DNA from: Clostridium formicaceticum | GTDB taxonomy: Bacteria; Bacillota; Clostridia; Peptostreptococcales; Natronincolaceae | Reading direction: 5' to 3' | NCBI RefSeq assembly: GCF_001854185.1 | Contig: NZ_CP017603.1 | Span: 2,666,001 to 2,730,000, forward strand | DNA: 64,000 nucleotides | In this document: piece by piece, positions 46,654 to 56,652 of the stretch | How the letters are laid out: each line of letters opens with the position of its first letter | Numbering within the stretch: the first letter of the stretch is position 1 | The notes under the pieces: model-generated | Databases searched by the model: none | Told to the model about the DNA's origin: nothing | Seen by the model: only the letters and a program-made list of their open reading frames with translations | Made by a program: the position numbers and the translations under genes

Positions 46654-48854
46654 GGTGTAACAAAAATATTTCAGTAAGCGTGATAAGCTTTTTATTAATC
46701 ATCCTGTTGTTGCTTTCTGTCGTTGGCTGTAACAAACAGGAGGAGGTTGGAGCTAATCCTTTGCCAGAGGAATTAAAGGTAGTTTTTACTGGTGAAAGTA
46801 ATTATAAGACAATTGATGTTCCTTATGAAGAAGTGAAATATACTGCTCAGGTGAAACCTTATCAAGTAAAATCTGACCTTTCTAATATAGTAAATCTACA
46901 GCAGTTTGGAGAATTTACCCCAGAACAGCGAGGATTAATTGCAAAAAATGGTTTTGTCGTTATACCTACGAAAGAAGAGCAGTTATTCTATATCTATGAA
47001 AATAATGAATATAAAAAACTGCCATCCTTTGTTACTACGGACTCAGTCCTTCAAGTTTATCATGTGTTTTTTGACTACTCCTTAAGAACATTAGAAAGTG
47101 AAAAGCTCTTAGGTATCTTGGAGGAACTAACAGAGAGCATGTACAAAAAGTCATTAGCCCTTTACAATGTTGTTACTGATGAGGAGCTTAAGGATGCTCT
47201 TATAAAAAATATTGCTTTTTTCACTGTTGCGTTACAGACTTTAGAAAAACCTCTACCTGTTGATTTGCCAACTCAAGCAAAACAATTGGCAATAGAGGAG
47301 TATCAATTGATTCAAGAAGAACAGGGCTATGTTTCTTCAGTAATTTTTCCTTATGATTTGGATTATAGCCAATATAAGCCTCGGGGTCATTATACCCGTA
47401 GTGAGGACTTACAAAGATTTTTTAGAGCCATGATGTGGTACGGTCAAGCACCCTTTCCTTTATATAAAGATATAGAGGAAACCATGAAAAATGTTGAGCA
47501 GACTCTACAGGCCCTTTTAATCACCTATAGTCTCTTTATGGAGAATGAAGGTACATCCGATGTAATGAGGTGGGAAAATATCTATAATCCTACAGCGTTT
47601 TATGTAGGTAATACGGATGATTTAAATATTTACCATTATCAAGATCTGATAGTAAAGGTGTATGGCAAAGATTTTGATTTAAATATGCTTAATCATCCTG
47701 AAAAATTAGACATGGTGTATCAAGAAGCTAAAAAGCTGCCAGAACCTAAGATAAAGCATAAATATACCTCAGTAACTACACCTGTAGGCAAACAGTTTCG
47801 CTTAATGGGCCAAAGGTATATACCAGATTCCGAAGCTATACAGGAACTGGTGGAGCCTATAGAAAGGCCTATTCCTTCAGGGCTGGATGTCATGGCAGTG
47901 TTGGGATCACAGCGGGCCTACGATTTAGCGATTAATGATTTAAAGGCTGTGGAGAAATGGCCGGGTTATGAAAAAGCTTATAAAAAGTATAAAGAAGAAT
48001 TTGCAGCTCTACCGGAAGAAACCTGGCGATCTAATATGTATTATGGTTGGCTGTGGGTGATCAAAAGTCTCTTAGAACCCTTTGGCGAAGGGTATCCTTC
48101 CTTTATGACCAATGAGGCTTGGCTTGATAAGTCCTTAAATACTGCATTAGGAAGTTGGGCAGAGCTTCGCCATGATACGATTCTCTATGGTAAGCAAAGC
48201 GGTGCAGAGTGCGGTGGCGGGGAGGAACCTCCTGAGATTAGGGGTTATGTAGAGCCTAATATTGCTGTTTATGAAAAACTTTTATGGTTGACCCGATATT
48301 CTAGAACCAATTTGCAGGAAAGGGATATTTTAACCGGTAGCTTAGAAAGCAAAATGCAACGTTTTGAAGACCTTTTGCAATTTCTTATTAATTGTTCGGT
48401 AAAACAGTTGCAAAATCAAGAATTGACTGCAGATGAATATGATCAGTTGTTAACCTATGGCGGGATGCTAGAGTATTTAACCAGCTCTTTTGCTGGTGAT
48501 GAAATGCGTTGGTTTGAGATTACCTCTGAAACCGATAAAAATATGGCGGTAATTGCTGATATCCATACCATTGCGCCAAATTCTTTTAGTTCAGGGGGGT
48601 ATTTCCATGTGGGTGTGGGCCCTGCTTACGAAATTTATGTGGTTGTCCCCATTGGAGAAGAACTGCAACTGACACGAGGAGCAGTATTTAGCTATTATGA
48701 ATTTGATGCCACAGAACGGTTCACTGATGAACAATGGCAGAGGATGCTAAAGGAAGATAAAGCTCCGGCCCAACTTGGCTGGTTTAAAAGTTTTATGAAT
48801 GGCGTCCAAAAAGACATTCCATTGCCAGCTAATCCCTATAATTCGGGATGTTGA
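46650..48854 (+). CDS. DUF3160-family lipoprotein
   Basis: 734-residue exported protein. Lipobox LSVVGC with Cys 27. The body matches the DUF3160 family (TTDSVLQVYHVFFDYSLRTLE near 130-150; SGAECGGGEEPPEIRGYVEPN; ITSETDKNMAVIADIHT), a large helical domain of unknown function found in some clostridia and archaea. Its start overlaps the FG-GAP gene, and a CapA-like gene overlaps its end, so the three are one operon. Probably anchored outside the cell membrane. Confidence 0.82.
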   Translation: MRCNKNISVSVISFLLIILLLLSVVGCNKQEEVGANPLPEELKVVFTGESNYKTIDVPYEEVKYTAQVKPYQVKSDLSNIVNLQQFGEFTPEQRGLIAKNGFVVIPTKEEQLFYIYENNEYKKLPSFVTTDSVLQVYHVFFDYSLRTLESEKLLGILEELTESMYKKSLALYNVVTDEELKDALIKNIAFFTVALQTLEKPLPVDLPTQAKQLAIEEYQLIQEEQGYVSSVIFPYDLDYSQYKPRGHYTRSEDLQRFFRAMMWYGQAPFPLYKDIEETMKNVEQTLQALLITYSLFMENEGTSDVMRWENIYNPTAFYVGNTDDLNIYHYQDLIVKVYGKDFDLNMLNHPEKLDMVYQEAKKLPEPKIKHKYTSVTTPVGKQFRLMGQRYIPDSEAIQELVEPIERPIPSGLDVMAVLGSQRAYDLAINDLKAVEKWPGYEKAYKKYKEEFAALPEETWRSNMYYGWLWVIKSLLEPFGEGYPSFMTNEAWLDKSLNTALGSWAELRHDTILYGKQSGAECGGGEEPPEIRGYVEPNIAVYEKLLWLTRYSRTNLQERDILTGSLESKMQRFEDLLQFLINCSVKQLQNQELTADEYDQLLTYGGMLEYLTSSFAGDEMRWFEITSETDKNMAVIADIHTIAPNSFSSGGYFHVGVGPAYEIYVVVPIGEELQLTRGAVFSYYEFDATERFTDEQWQRMLKEDKAPAQLGWFKSFMNGVQKDIPLPANPYNSGC

Positions 48855-48865
48855 TGAGGGAAGAT

Positions 48866-49888
48866 ATGAAGAGAATTTTAATAATCATTTGTTTTTCTTT
48901 GGTGATCTTAGTTTTACTGAATACAGAAGTTGATGATGATAAGGATATTACCTTGGTAGCTGCCGGGGATATACTGATGGATAGAGGAGTCAGAAAGAGC
49001 ATCGAAAAACATGGTGATGATTATCTCTATCTTAAGGTAAAGGATTGTTTTCAAAACGGAGATATTTCTTTTGCTAATCTGGAGGGCCCTTTGACATCGG
49101 GGGGTCCTCCTGCCCTAAAGGACAGAGCACTGATTTTTAAAGGGGATATTGAAAACGGCAGGTTTTTAAAGGATGCAGGATTTACCATACTCAATATGGC
49201 CAATAACCATACCCTAGATTATGGTGGGGAGGGTCTGATGAATACCTTAGAAGTATTAAAGGAAAATGGAATTTTGTCTTTAGGGGCAGGGGTTAATTCT
49301 CAGGAAGCGAGGGAGCCAGTGCTGATTAATATCAAAGGTACTATTATCGGTTTTTTAGGATATTCACAGTTTCCTCCAGAAGGATATTTCCACTTTTCTG
49401 ATAGGCCAGAGGTGGCTCGCGTAGATTTAAATCTTATGCCGAAAGAAATTATCAGAGCAAAAGAAAACTGCGACTTTCTAGTGGTTTCCTTCCATTGGGG
49501 TAAAGAATATGATTTTTATCCCAGTGAACTACAAAAAGCATTAGCCCATCTTGCGGTGGACAGTGGAGCAGATCTGATTTTAGGCCATCATCCTCATGTG
49601 CTGCAGAGCATAGAGAAGTACCGAGGCAAATTGATTTTTTATAGCTTAGGTAACTTTGTTTTTGATAGACAGATACAGCCTGGCACAGACGAAACGATTA
49701 TTCTTAGTGTAAGAATAAACAAAGATCAGTGGCAGGAGGCTATTCTCATTCCTGTGAAGATAATTAATTGTCAGCCACTTCCTGTAGGTGGTGAGGAGGG
49801 GGAGCAGATTTTAAAACGCCTGCAAAAATATTCAGAAGGATATAATACTTTCATGACGATTCAAGAAGGGAAGGGTCATATTCAATAA
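48866..49888 (+). CDS. CapA-like metallophosphatase-fold protein
   Basis: About 340-residue protein of the poly-gamma-glutamate capsule (CapA/PgsA) family with a calcineurin-like fold: AAGDILMDRGV, FANLEGPLT, NMANNHTLDYG, VVSFHWGKEY and GHHPHVLQ are the metal-site motifs. An N-terminal hydrophobic segment (about 3-18) exports or anchors it. The ATG at 48,866 follows GAGGGAAG; ATGs at 48,848 and 48,854 overlap the previous stop. No capB/capC genes are near, so it may act on another cell-surface polymer together with the DUF3160 lipoprotein. Confidence 0.85.
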   Translation: MKRILIIICFSLVILVLLNTEVDDDKDITLVAAGDILMDRGVRKSIEKHGDDYLYLKVKDCFQNGDISFANLEGPLTSGGPPALKDRALIFKGDIENGRFLKDAGFTILNMANNHTLDYGGEGLMNTLEVLKENGILSLGAGVNSQEAREPVLINIKGTIIGFLGYSQFPPEGYFHFSDRPEVARVDLNLMPKEIIRAKENCDFLVVSFHWGKEYDFYPSELQKALAHLAVDSGADLILGHHPHVLQSIEKYRGKLIFYSLGNFVFDRQIQPGTDETIILSVRINKDQWQEAILIPVKIINCQPLPVGGEEGEQILKRLQKYSEGYNTFMTIQEGKGHIQ

Positions 49889-49921
49889 AATACAAGCTAT
49901 AGATCTACTAATATGCTTATC

Positions 49922-49966
49922 AGCAAATCACCACTTAAAGCCTACAGCTATAAGTGGTGATTTGCT
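49922..49966. terminator. Bidirectional terminator between convergent genes
   Basis: AGCAAATCACCACTTA (49,922-49,937) pairs perfectly with TAAGTGGTGATTTGCT (49,951-49,966). It lies between the CapA-like gene and the minus-strand peroxiredoxin. Confidence 0.75.
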
Positions 49967-49968
49967 AA

Positions 49969-50628
49969 CTAATATTTTCCTACATAATCCCATCCAGTAG
50001 GAATTCCTCGGCTGCCAGGCTGCCAGTCGGGGGGTAAACCCTCGCCCGTAGCACGGTTATACTGCAGTCCTTCAATAATCCTCAAGGTTTCTTCTATGCT
50101 CCTTCCAACCGGCTGAGGATTTACGATAGACCATTGCACCCTTCCCTCTGGATCTATTAGAAAAGATCCTCTATAGGCAAATCCAGCATCTTCATTGAGG
50201 ACGCCATATTGCTTAGAAACCCGTAAAGAACGATCTGATAATATTGGATAATTCACTTTTCTAGCAGAGGGAGAAGTTTGCAGCATGATCTTGGTACTAT
50301 AGACGCTATCTGTTGTAATGGCTAAAACCTCAGTATTTAAAGCATTAAATCTAGGCATTTTTTCAGCAACTGCTGCTAACTCCAAAGGTCAGACATAGGT
50401 AAAGTTGCTACCATAAAAAAACAATAGCACCCACTTCCCCAAATAGTCTTTTAGACAAAAGGATTTGAGCTGCAGGTTTTCTACGCCCTCTAAAGTAAAA
50501 TTTGGTGCTTTGTCGCCTGGATGAAAATATCGAATACTAGCAGAATCTTTCCTGGGAACAGAAGGCTGATAAAAACCTTCTTTAATGGGATAACTATAGG
50601 GATAAAGATAATAATATGGGTTATACAT
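49969..50628 (-). CDS. Selenocysteine-containing peroxiredoxin (UGA at the peroxidatic position)
   Basis: 219-residue AhpC/TSA-type peroxidase if the in-frame TGA at complement 50,389-50,391 is read as selenocysteine (residue 80). The context FFYGSNFTYV-U-PLELAAVAEK aligns with the peroxidatic motif (F-T-F/Y-V-C-P-T-E) of peroxiredoxins, so Sec replaces the catalytic Cys. Downstream the frame continues through DSVYSTKIMLQ, GVLNEDAGFAYRGSFLIDPEG and PVGRSIEETLRI. No later Cys exists, so it is a 1-Cys-like type. ATG with TAGGAG upstream. Comparable to PrxU of Eubacterium acidaminophilum. Confidence 0.88.
50362..50379 (-). promoter_or_regulatory. Candidate bacterial SECIS stem-loop
   Basis: Nine bases after the UGA, the mRNA reads UUAGCA-GCAGU-UGCUGAA. 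AGCA pairs with UGCU, extended by UU/AA around one bulged G, leaving a small GCAGU loop. The position is right for SelB-dependent recoding; the fold was found by eye only. Confidence 0.5.
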
Positions 50629-50947
50629 GGCTTCAACTCCTAAAATAAAATGAGACTTAAGAATAAAATTAGCTTTGTACTATAATTTATATGCATTTAG
50701 GGAGAAATGTGTTATCGTTATTATTTTGTAAAGCTTGTATATTAGGAACAATTATTTTTTTATTAGTAAAACATAATTCGACAAAAAAATGATTATAAAT
50801 AGTGTATTATAAAGAAAGAAGACTGCAATATATGTAAAAATGTGTCAAATTATGTTGAAAAAGCAACATAAATGCAGTGCTGTCAATATAAAATGGAATT
50901 CATTCATAAGTAGATGGCCAAAAGTTTGCACTTTAACTTTTGTGGCA

Positions 50948-50976
50948 GTCACTTAGTTTGTTTACCTAGAAGTGGG
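50948..50976. repeat. Small palindromic repeat upstream of the chemoreceptor
   Basis: CACTTAGTTTGTTTACCTAG then AAGTG is the near reverse complement of the hairpin at 53,043-53,074 after the chemoreceptor gene. Elsewhere, 50,629-50,947 shows no gene; it should hold the promoters of the divergent peroxiredoxin and the riboswitch transcript. Confidence 0.6.
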
Positions 50977-51020
50977 GAGTCTTAACAATACACCGAAGGA
51001 TAGATGAATGTGATAACATC

Positions 51021-51107
51021 TGAATAAAGGCAAACTTATCGAAAGGTAAGGACGCAAAGCTATGGGTCTAAGGGAAGCGTTTTTTCTATGATTGCCAGGT
51101 TGCCGTG
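51021..51107 (+). ncRNA. c-di-GMP-I (GEMM) riboswitch
   Basis: All core elements are present in order: AGGCAAAC, the GAAA tetraloop in TTATCGAAAGGTAAG, GACGCAAAGC, TATGGGTCTAAG, a variable second helix, and the receptor GATTGCCAGGTTGCC. It precedes a chemoreceptor gene, a classic target, and a terminator lies between the two, so c-di-GMP should control read-through. Confidence 0.93.
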
Positions 51108-51142
51108 ATATAAAAGATCTTTGTATAATATAGTGATTCATG

Positions 51143-51170
51143 AGGCACCTGTGTTTAAAGGTGCTTTTCG
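51143..51170 (+). terminator. Riboswitch expression-platform terminator
   Basis: GCACCT (51,145-51,150) pairs with AGGTGC (51,159-51,164), followed by TTTTCGTTT. It lies 40 bases after the aptamer and 130 bases before the chemoreceptor start. Confidence 0.8.
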
Positions 51171-51303
51171 TTTGCTTTTAAAATTGATTTTTCGGTATAT
51201 TTGGCAGTTAGAAGATAAAAGAAAGGGGTAAAAGCTTATCATACAATCTATGCTTTTGTTTAAAGCATTCATGATCAAATATTAATACAAGGAGGATACT
51301 GAG

Positions 51304-53007
51304 ATGATTAAAAACATGAAAATAGGCAAAAAATTAACCTTAGCATTTTTACTAGTTATTATTTTCACAGGGGCTATAGGAGGAATCGGCATAACATACT
51401 TAAATAATCTTGAAGCTGCAATTACTAGGCTTTATAGACACCCCTTTGCTATTAGAGGAGAAGTATTGCAGGCTGAACGAGATATAGCTAAAATAGACAG
51501 GGCTATGAAGGATATAGCCATGAGCACCAATGCACCGCAGGTTGATAGTTTTGCTAGAACAATAGAAGATTTAGAAAAGAATGTGTATGAAAATTTCGAA
51601 GTGATCTATGAGCGTTTTCTTGGAGATGAAGCGATGGTGGATGAAGCCTATAATGCTTTTAAAAACTGGAAACCTATTCGAGATGAAATTATTGCATTAG
51701 CAAAACGGGGTGATAAGGATCAAGTCATAATGCTGATGACACAGCAGCGGGGTGCAGGTCAGCTGCGTCTAATAGAAGGCACTTTGCAGCCTATAAGAAA
51801 CTATGCTTTTGATGCAGCACAAAATCTTTATGAAAATTCTTCAGCAGTAGCTACAACATCAAGAAACATGATTATGATTCTTTTAAGTACTGCTGTTATC
51901 ATCTCTATTATTATTGCAACAGTAATAACAAAAGGAATCACGAAGCCAATAAAAACTTTACAAGGCATCATGTTAGAAGCAGAAAATGGTGACCTAACAG
52001 TGACAGTTGAAGCAAAGACAAAAGATGAAATTGGGGAATTAGGGAGAAGTTTTAATAAAATGCTTGAAAATATAAGAAATATTTTGCATCAGACTGTAGA
52101 AATTATTGATAAAGTAGAGAATGCGTCGGATGGAATAACTACTTCAGTAGATGAAATTGGACAAGCAAGTAATGAGGTTTCAAAAACAATACAAGAGGTT
52201 GCTGTAGCAGCCAGCAATCAGGCCAAGGAAGCTCAAGAAAGCTTTAATGTAGCCAATGTATTCGCTGAAAGAATAAAAAGTATAAGGGAAAATGCAAAAA
52301 AAACTAGTGAAAATACAAATCAGATGAAGGAAAAAACTGAATTGGGGATTCAGTCTATTACGAATCTTAAGAAGGGCTTTGATAAAAATATAGAGGCTGT
52401 GGAGGGTGCCAATGAAGGGATCAAAGATTTGACCCATAAATCGCAATCTATTGGAATGATCATCGAGACAATTAATGCAATCGCTGAGCAAACAAACTTA
52501 CTAGCATTAAATGCTGCAATAGAGGCAGCGAGGGCAGGAGAGGCTGGAAAGGGATTTGCGGTGGTAGCGGAAGAAGTAAGGAAATTAGCTGAACAAAGCA
52601 CTTCTGCCACCAATGAAATACAAAAAATCATTGATGAGATTAGAAAAGTGATTGTAGATACTCAGGAAAAAGTAACTTATACTGTAGGGGTGGTTAATGA
52701 TGCAAATCTATCGTTGGTGGATACAGAAAAAGTTTTTAAAGAAATTAATACGGTTACAGATGATGTTGTAGATCATATTCTTTCACTAAATCAGTACGTA
52801 GAAGATATCAATAATGCTAAAGATAGTATGTTACAATCTATAGAAAATATATCTGCTATAACAGAAGAGTCAGCTGCTTCTACACAACAGGTCAGTGCAT
52901 CTGCACAAGAACAGACAGCTTCAGTGGAGGAAGTTGTAGCTACCATGGAAGAATTAGATCATATGATAAAAACATTGACAAGGGCAATTAAAGTATTTAA
53001 ATTATAA
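51304..53007 (+). CDS. Methyl-accepting chemotaxis protein
   Basis: 567-residue transmembrane chemoreceptor. First membrane helix about 11-32; a four-helix-bundle external sensor (about 35-185); second helix about 188-209; HAMP (about 210-262); cytoplasmic signalling domain to the end, with the hairpin tip [20 protein letters not shown] near 395-415. Ligand unknown. AAGGAGG precedes the ATG. Expression is predicted to depend on c-di-GMP through the leader riboswitch. Confidence 0.94.
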   Translation: MIKNMKIGKKLTLAFLLVIIFTGAIGGIGITYLNNLEAAITRLYRHPFAIRGEVLQAERDIAKIDRAMKDIAMSTNAPQVDSFARTIEDLEKNVYENFEVIYERFLGDEAMVDEAYNAFKNWKPIRDEIIALAKRGDKDQVIMLMTQQRGAGQLRLIEGTLQPIRNYAFDAAQNLYENSSAVATTSRNMIMILLSTAVIISIIIATVITKGITKPIKTLQGIMLEAENGDLTVTVEAKTKDEIGELGRSFNKMLENIRNILHQTVEIIDKVENASDGITTSVDEIGQASNEVSKTIQEVAVAASNQAKEAQESFNVANVFAERIKSIRENAKKTSENTNQMKEKTELGIQSITNLKKGFDKNIEAVEGANEGIKDLTHKSQSIGMIIETINAIAEQTNLLALNAAIEAARAGEAGKGFAVVAEEVRKLAEQSTSATNEIQKIIDEIRKVIVDTQEKVTYTVGVVNDANLSLVDTEKVFKEINTVTDDVVDHILSLNQYVEDINNAKDSMLQSIENISAITEESAASTQQVSASAQEQTASVEEVVATMEELDHMIKTLTRAIKVFKL

Positions 53008-53042
53008 AAATAAATTTTTATTCTTCGGCATATTGCTAAGAT

Positions 53043-53074
53043 TCCCACTTTTAGGTGAACAAACTAAGTGGGAG
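53043..53074. repeat. Palindromic repeat downstream of the chemoreceptor
   Basis: CCCACTT (53,044-53,050) pairs with AAGTGGG (53,066-53,072); the loop and arms match 50,948-50,976 in reverse orientation. No T-run follows. Confidence 0.6.
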
Positions 53075-53122
53075 ATTAGGCATTACATTCTGGAATTTTA
53101 TAAAAGTATAGATAGATAAAGG

Positions 53123-53162
53123 AACGGAAAGGTAGTACGAACTGCCTTTTCGTTTACTTTTT
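53123..53162 (+). terminator. Terminator of the chemoreceptor gene
   Basis: AACGGAAAGGTAGT pairs with ACTGCCTTTTCGTT around ACGA, followed by TACTTTTT. Confidence 0.8.
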
Positions 53163-53180
53163 GAATAAATAAATTCTATA

Positions 53181-53210
53181 TTGACATAGGTTTATGATGA
53201 AATGTATAAT
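53181..53210 (+). promoter_or_regulatory. Promoter of carB
   Basis: TTGACA (53,181-53,186), 18-base spacer, TATAAT (53,205-53,210), both perfect. About 94 bases separate it from the start codon; no PyrR-type leader or clear ArgR box is seen. Confidence 0.75.
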
Positions 53211-53303
53211 TATAAGAAATGTTTTATTTTTATGAGAATGTTAGCATGTACTAATTAATAATATTGCTGTGCAGAAAAAATAATAAGAAAAGAGGTATCA
53301 ACT

Positions 53304-56300
53304 ATGCCAAAACGTTTAGACATTAACAAGATTATGATTATTGGTTCAGGGCCGATTATCATCGGGCAGGCTTGTGAGTTTGATTATTCAGGTACGCAGG
53401 CCTGCAAAGCCCTACGAAACCTGGGCTATGAAATTGTATTGGTAAACTCTAATCCAGCAACCATTATGACAGATCCGGGGATTGCTGATGCAACATATAT
53501 TGAACCCCTTAATGTAAAAAGATTAACGGATATTATTGAAAAGGAGCGGCCTGATGCATTATTACCAAACTTAGGAGGGCAGTCTGCTCTAAATCTTAGT
53601 ATAGAGTTAGCTAAGGCCGGGGTGCTAGATAAATACGGAGTGAAGGTGATTGGCGTTCAATTAGATGCGATAGAAAGAGGAGAGGATCGAATCGTATTTA
53701 AGGAAGCTATGAAAAAACTAGGTATTGAAATGCCTAAAAGTGAACCCGCCTACAGTGTAGAGGAAGCAGAGGAGATAGCTAAGGAGCTTGGTTTTCCAGT
53801 AGTAGTCCGACCTGCTTATACGATGGGGGGGACAGGTGGTGGTCTGGTATATAACATCGATGAGCTAAGGTTAGTTGCTAAACGAGGAATTGCAGCAAGT
53901 ATTGTAGGACAAATTCTTGTAGAAGAATCTGTTTTAGGTTGGGAAGAACTAGAGTTAGAAGTCGTTCGAGATGCCAATAATAAGATGATCACAGTATGTT
54001 TCATAGAAAATGTCGATGCTATAGGTGTTCATACCGGTGATTCTTTTTGTACAGCCCCAATGTTAACCATTAGCCAAGAATTGCAGGAGCGTTTACAAAA
54101 ACATGCCTATGATATTGTTGAATCCATTGGGGTAATTGGAGGAACAAATGTACAGTTTGCCCATGATCCTAAAACAGATCGTGTGGTAGTGATTGAGATA
54201 AATCCGCGTACTTCACGATCCTCTGCGCTAGCTTCAAAGGCTACAGGATTTCCAATAGCGCTTATCTCCTCTATGCTGGCTGCTGGTTTAACACTAGATG
54301 AAATTCCCTATTGGAGGGATGGTTCACTAGATAAATATACGCCATCAGGAGATTATGTGGTTGTGAAGTTTGCTCGTTGGGCTTTTGAAAAATTCAAAGG
54401 AGCTGAAGACAAACTAGGTACCCAAATGAAGGCTGTTGGGGAAGTGATGAGTATAGGTAAAAATTATAAGGAAGCTCTTCAAAAAGCCATCCGATCTCTT
54501 GAAATAGGACGTTATGGCCTGGGGTTTGCCAAGGATTTTCATAAGCGTACATTAGAGGAATTAATGGCATTACTAGCAGAGGCATCAAGTGAACGTCAAT
54601 TTATCATGTATGAAGCCCTACGTAAAGGAGCTACTGTTGATGAACTTCATCGTTTAACCCATATTAAGGCATGGTTTATTGAGCAGATGAAGGAATTAGT
54701 AGAATTAGAGGAAGAAATTTTAAAATACAAAAATGCTTATTTACCAGATGATCTGTTAATTCAAGCAAAAAAAGACGGATTCGCTGACCGCTATTTATCT
54801 AAGCTTTTAAACCTACCAGAAAAAGAAATTAGAAGTCGCCGTACTGCTTTAGGGATAGTAGAAGGATGGGAACCAGTACCTGTAAGTGGTGTAGAGGATG
54901 CTGCATACTATTACTCTACCTACAATGCAGCGGATAAAACCATCGTCAGCAATAAACCAAAAGTTATGATTTTAGGCGGAGGACCTAACCGAATCGGACA
55001 GGGTATTGAGTTTGACTACTGTTGTGTTCATGCAGCATTTGCTCTGCGAGATATGGGTTTTGAAACTATTATTGTTAACTGTAATCCTGAGACAGTTTCT
55101 ACAGACTATGATACATCGGATAAACTATATTTCGAACCTCTTACGGTGGAGGATGTTTTAAGTATTTATGAAAAAGAAAAACCCATTGGTGTGATTGTTC
55201 AATTTGGAGGTCAGACGCCTTTAAATATTGCTGGAGAACTTGAAAAAGAAGGGGTGAAGATTCTTGGTACAACCCTGGATGCAATTGATCTTGCTGAAGA
55301 TCGAGACAGATTCAGAACCACGATGGAGAAATTAAATATACCAATGCCAGAGTCTGGTATGGCAAGTAATCTTGAAGAAGCGATCTCTGTTGCCAACACA
55401 ATTGGTTATCCATTGATGGTAAGGCCTTCCTACGTTTTAGGGGGAAGAGGGATGGAGATTGTACATGACGAAGAGATGCTTTGTCAATATATTGCTGCAG
55501 CAGTAGATATCACGCCTGAAAAACCTATTTTGATTGATAAGTTTCTTGATAATGCTACTGAAGCTGAGGCGGATGCAATTTCTGATGGTATAAATGCTTT
55601 TGTACCTGCAGTAATGGAACATATAGAATATGCAGGCGTTCATTCAGGAGATTCTGCTTGCGTAATACCTACAATTAGTATTCCTGAAAAGCATCTAGCA
55701 ACCATTAATGAATATACGAAAAAAATAGCAAAAGAACTAAAAGTAATTGGGTTAATGAATATACAGTATGCCATTGCAAATGACCGTGTCTATGTACTGG
55801 AAGCGAATCCAAGGGCATCTCGAACAGTACCATTGGTTTCAAAGGTATGTAACATATCAATGGCTCGTATTGCTACCGAAATCATGATGTCAGCTGAAAC
55901 TGGAAAAAAATCCGTTGTACCTACTTTGAAAACTGGAACGATTCCACATTACGGTGTAAAAGAAGCTGTGTTTCCTTTTAATATGTTCCATGAGGTAGAT
56001 CCTATATTAGGGCCAGAAATGCGATCTACTGGTGAGGTTTTAGGCATAGCTGATTCCTTTGGCTTAGCTTTCTTCAAGGCTCAGGAAGCAACACAAGGAT
56101 CTTTACCAACCTCTGGAACTGTTTTAATTAGTGTAAGAAAAGAGGATAGACAGGATGTGCTTGAGGTGGCTCGTAAATTTGATGAACTAGGTTTTGAACT
56201 AAAAGCAACAGAGGGAACCAACAATTTCTTAAGAGAAAACGGCGTAGCATCTACTGTGATTAAAAAGTTATATGAAGGCAGACCAAATATTGTGGACAGT

Positions 56301-56531
56301 ATAACCAATAAAGAGATCCATTTAATTATTAATACCCCAACCGGCGTGCTTAGTGAAAAGGATGATTCCTATATAAGAAAAGCTGCTATCAAACACAAGA
56401 TTCCATACATTACCACAATCGCTGCTGCCAGTGCCAGTGCCAAAGGTATTGAAGCTTATAAGGAGGCCTTCGCAGGTAAAGATCAGATTAAACATCTTCA
56501 GGAGTATCACTTAGGCATCAAAAAGGATTAA
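53304..56531 (+). CDS. carB: Carbamoyl-phosphate synthase large subunit
   Basis: 1075-residue synthetase making carbamoyl phosphate for arginine and pyrimidines, the full family length. Two homologous halves each carry an ATP-grasp domain: first KIMIIGSGPIIIGQACEFDY and RPAYTMGGTGGG, second VMILGGGPNRIGQGIEFDYC and RPSYVLGGRGME. The oligomerisation region lies near 400-550 and the allosteric MGS-like domain near 935-1075 (GTVLISVRKEDRQDV). carA, the glutaminase subunit, is not adjacent. Standard ATG with AAGAGG upstream. Confidence 0.96.
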   Translation: MPKRLDINKIMIIGSGPIIIGQACEFDYSGTQACKALRNLGYEIVLVNSNPATIMTDPGIADATYIEPLNVKRLTDIIEKERPDALLPNLGGQSALNLSIELAKAGVLDKYGVKVIGVQLDAIERGEDRIVFKEAMKKLGIEMPKSEPAYSVEEAEEIAKELGFPVVVRPAYTMGGTGGGLVYNIDELRLVAKRGIAASIVGQILVEESVLGWEELELEVVRDANNKMITVCFIENVDAIGVHTGDSFCTAPMLTISQELQERLQKHAYDIVESIGVIGGTNVQFAHDPKTDRVVVIEINPRTSRSSALASKATGFPIALISSMLAAGLTLDEIPYWRDGSLDKYTPSGDYVVVKFARWAFEKFKGAEDKLGTQMKAVGEVMSIGKNYKEALQKAIRSLEIGRYGLGFAKDFHKRTLEELMALLAEASSERQFIMYEALRKGATVDELHRLTHIKAWFIEQMKELVELEEEILKYKNAYLPDDLLIQAKKDGFADRYLSKLLNLPEKEIRSRRTALGIVEGWEPVPVSGVEDAAYYYSTYNAADKTIVSNKPKVMILGGGPNRIGQGIEFDYCCVHAAFALRDMGFETIIVNCNPETVSTDYDTSDKLYFEPLTVEDVLSIYEKEKPIGVIVQFGGQTPLNIAGELEKEGVKILGTTLDAIDLAEDRDRFRTTMEKLNIPMPESGMASNLEEAISVANTIGYPLMVRPSYVLGGRGMEIVHDEEMLCQYIAAAVDITPEKPILIDKFLDNATEAEADAISDGINAFVPAVMEHIEYAGVHSGDSACVIPTISIPEKHLATINEYTKKIAKELKVIGLMNIQYAIANDRVYVLEANPRASRTVPLVSKVCNISMARIATEIMMSAETGKKSVVPTLKTGTIPHYGVKEAVFPFNMFHEVDPILGPEMRSTGEVLGIADSFGLAFFKAQEATQGSLPTSGTVLISVRKEDRQDVLEVARKFDELGFELKATEGTNNFLRENGVASTVIKKLYEGRPNIVDSITNKEIHLIINTPTGVLSEKDDSYIRKAAIKHKIPYITTIAAASASAKGIEAYKEAFAGKDQIKHLQEYHLGIKKD

Positions 56532-56607
56532 TTTTGATAAGTAGGATAGCCTATGATCAATAGGGGAAGGTACAAGTCACGATAAAACCTTCAACGAATA
56601 GACTTAG

Positions 56608-56652
56608 AGCAAGAATTCTGTAATTTAAGGAATTACAGGATTCTTGCTTTTG
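56608..56652 (+). terminator. Terminator of carB
   Basis: AGCAAGAATTCTGTAATT pairs with AATTACAGGATTCTTGCT, followed by TTTGT. Confidence 0.85.

Noticed and set aside
50389-50628. Separate short minus-strand gene of 79 codons followed by another of 138
   Set aside because: The TGA between them falls exactly at the peroxidatic position of a continuous peroxiredoxin, so they are one selenoprotein gene.
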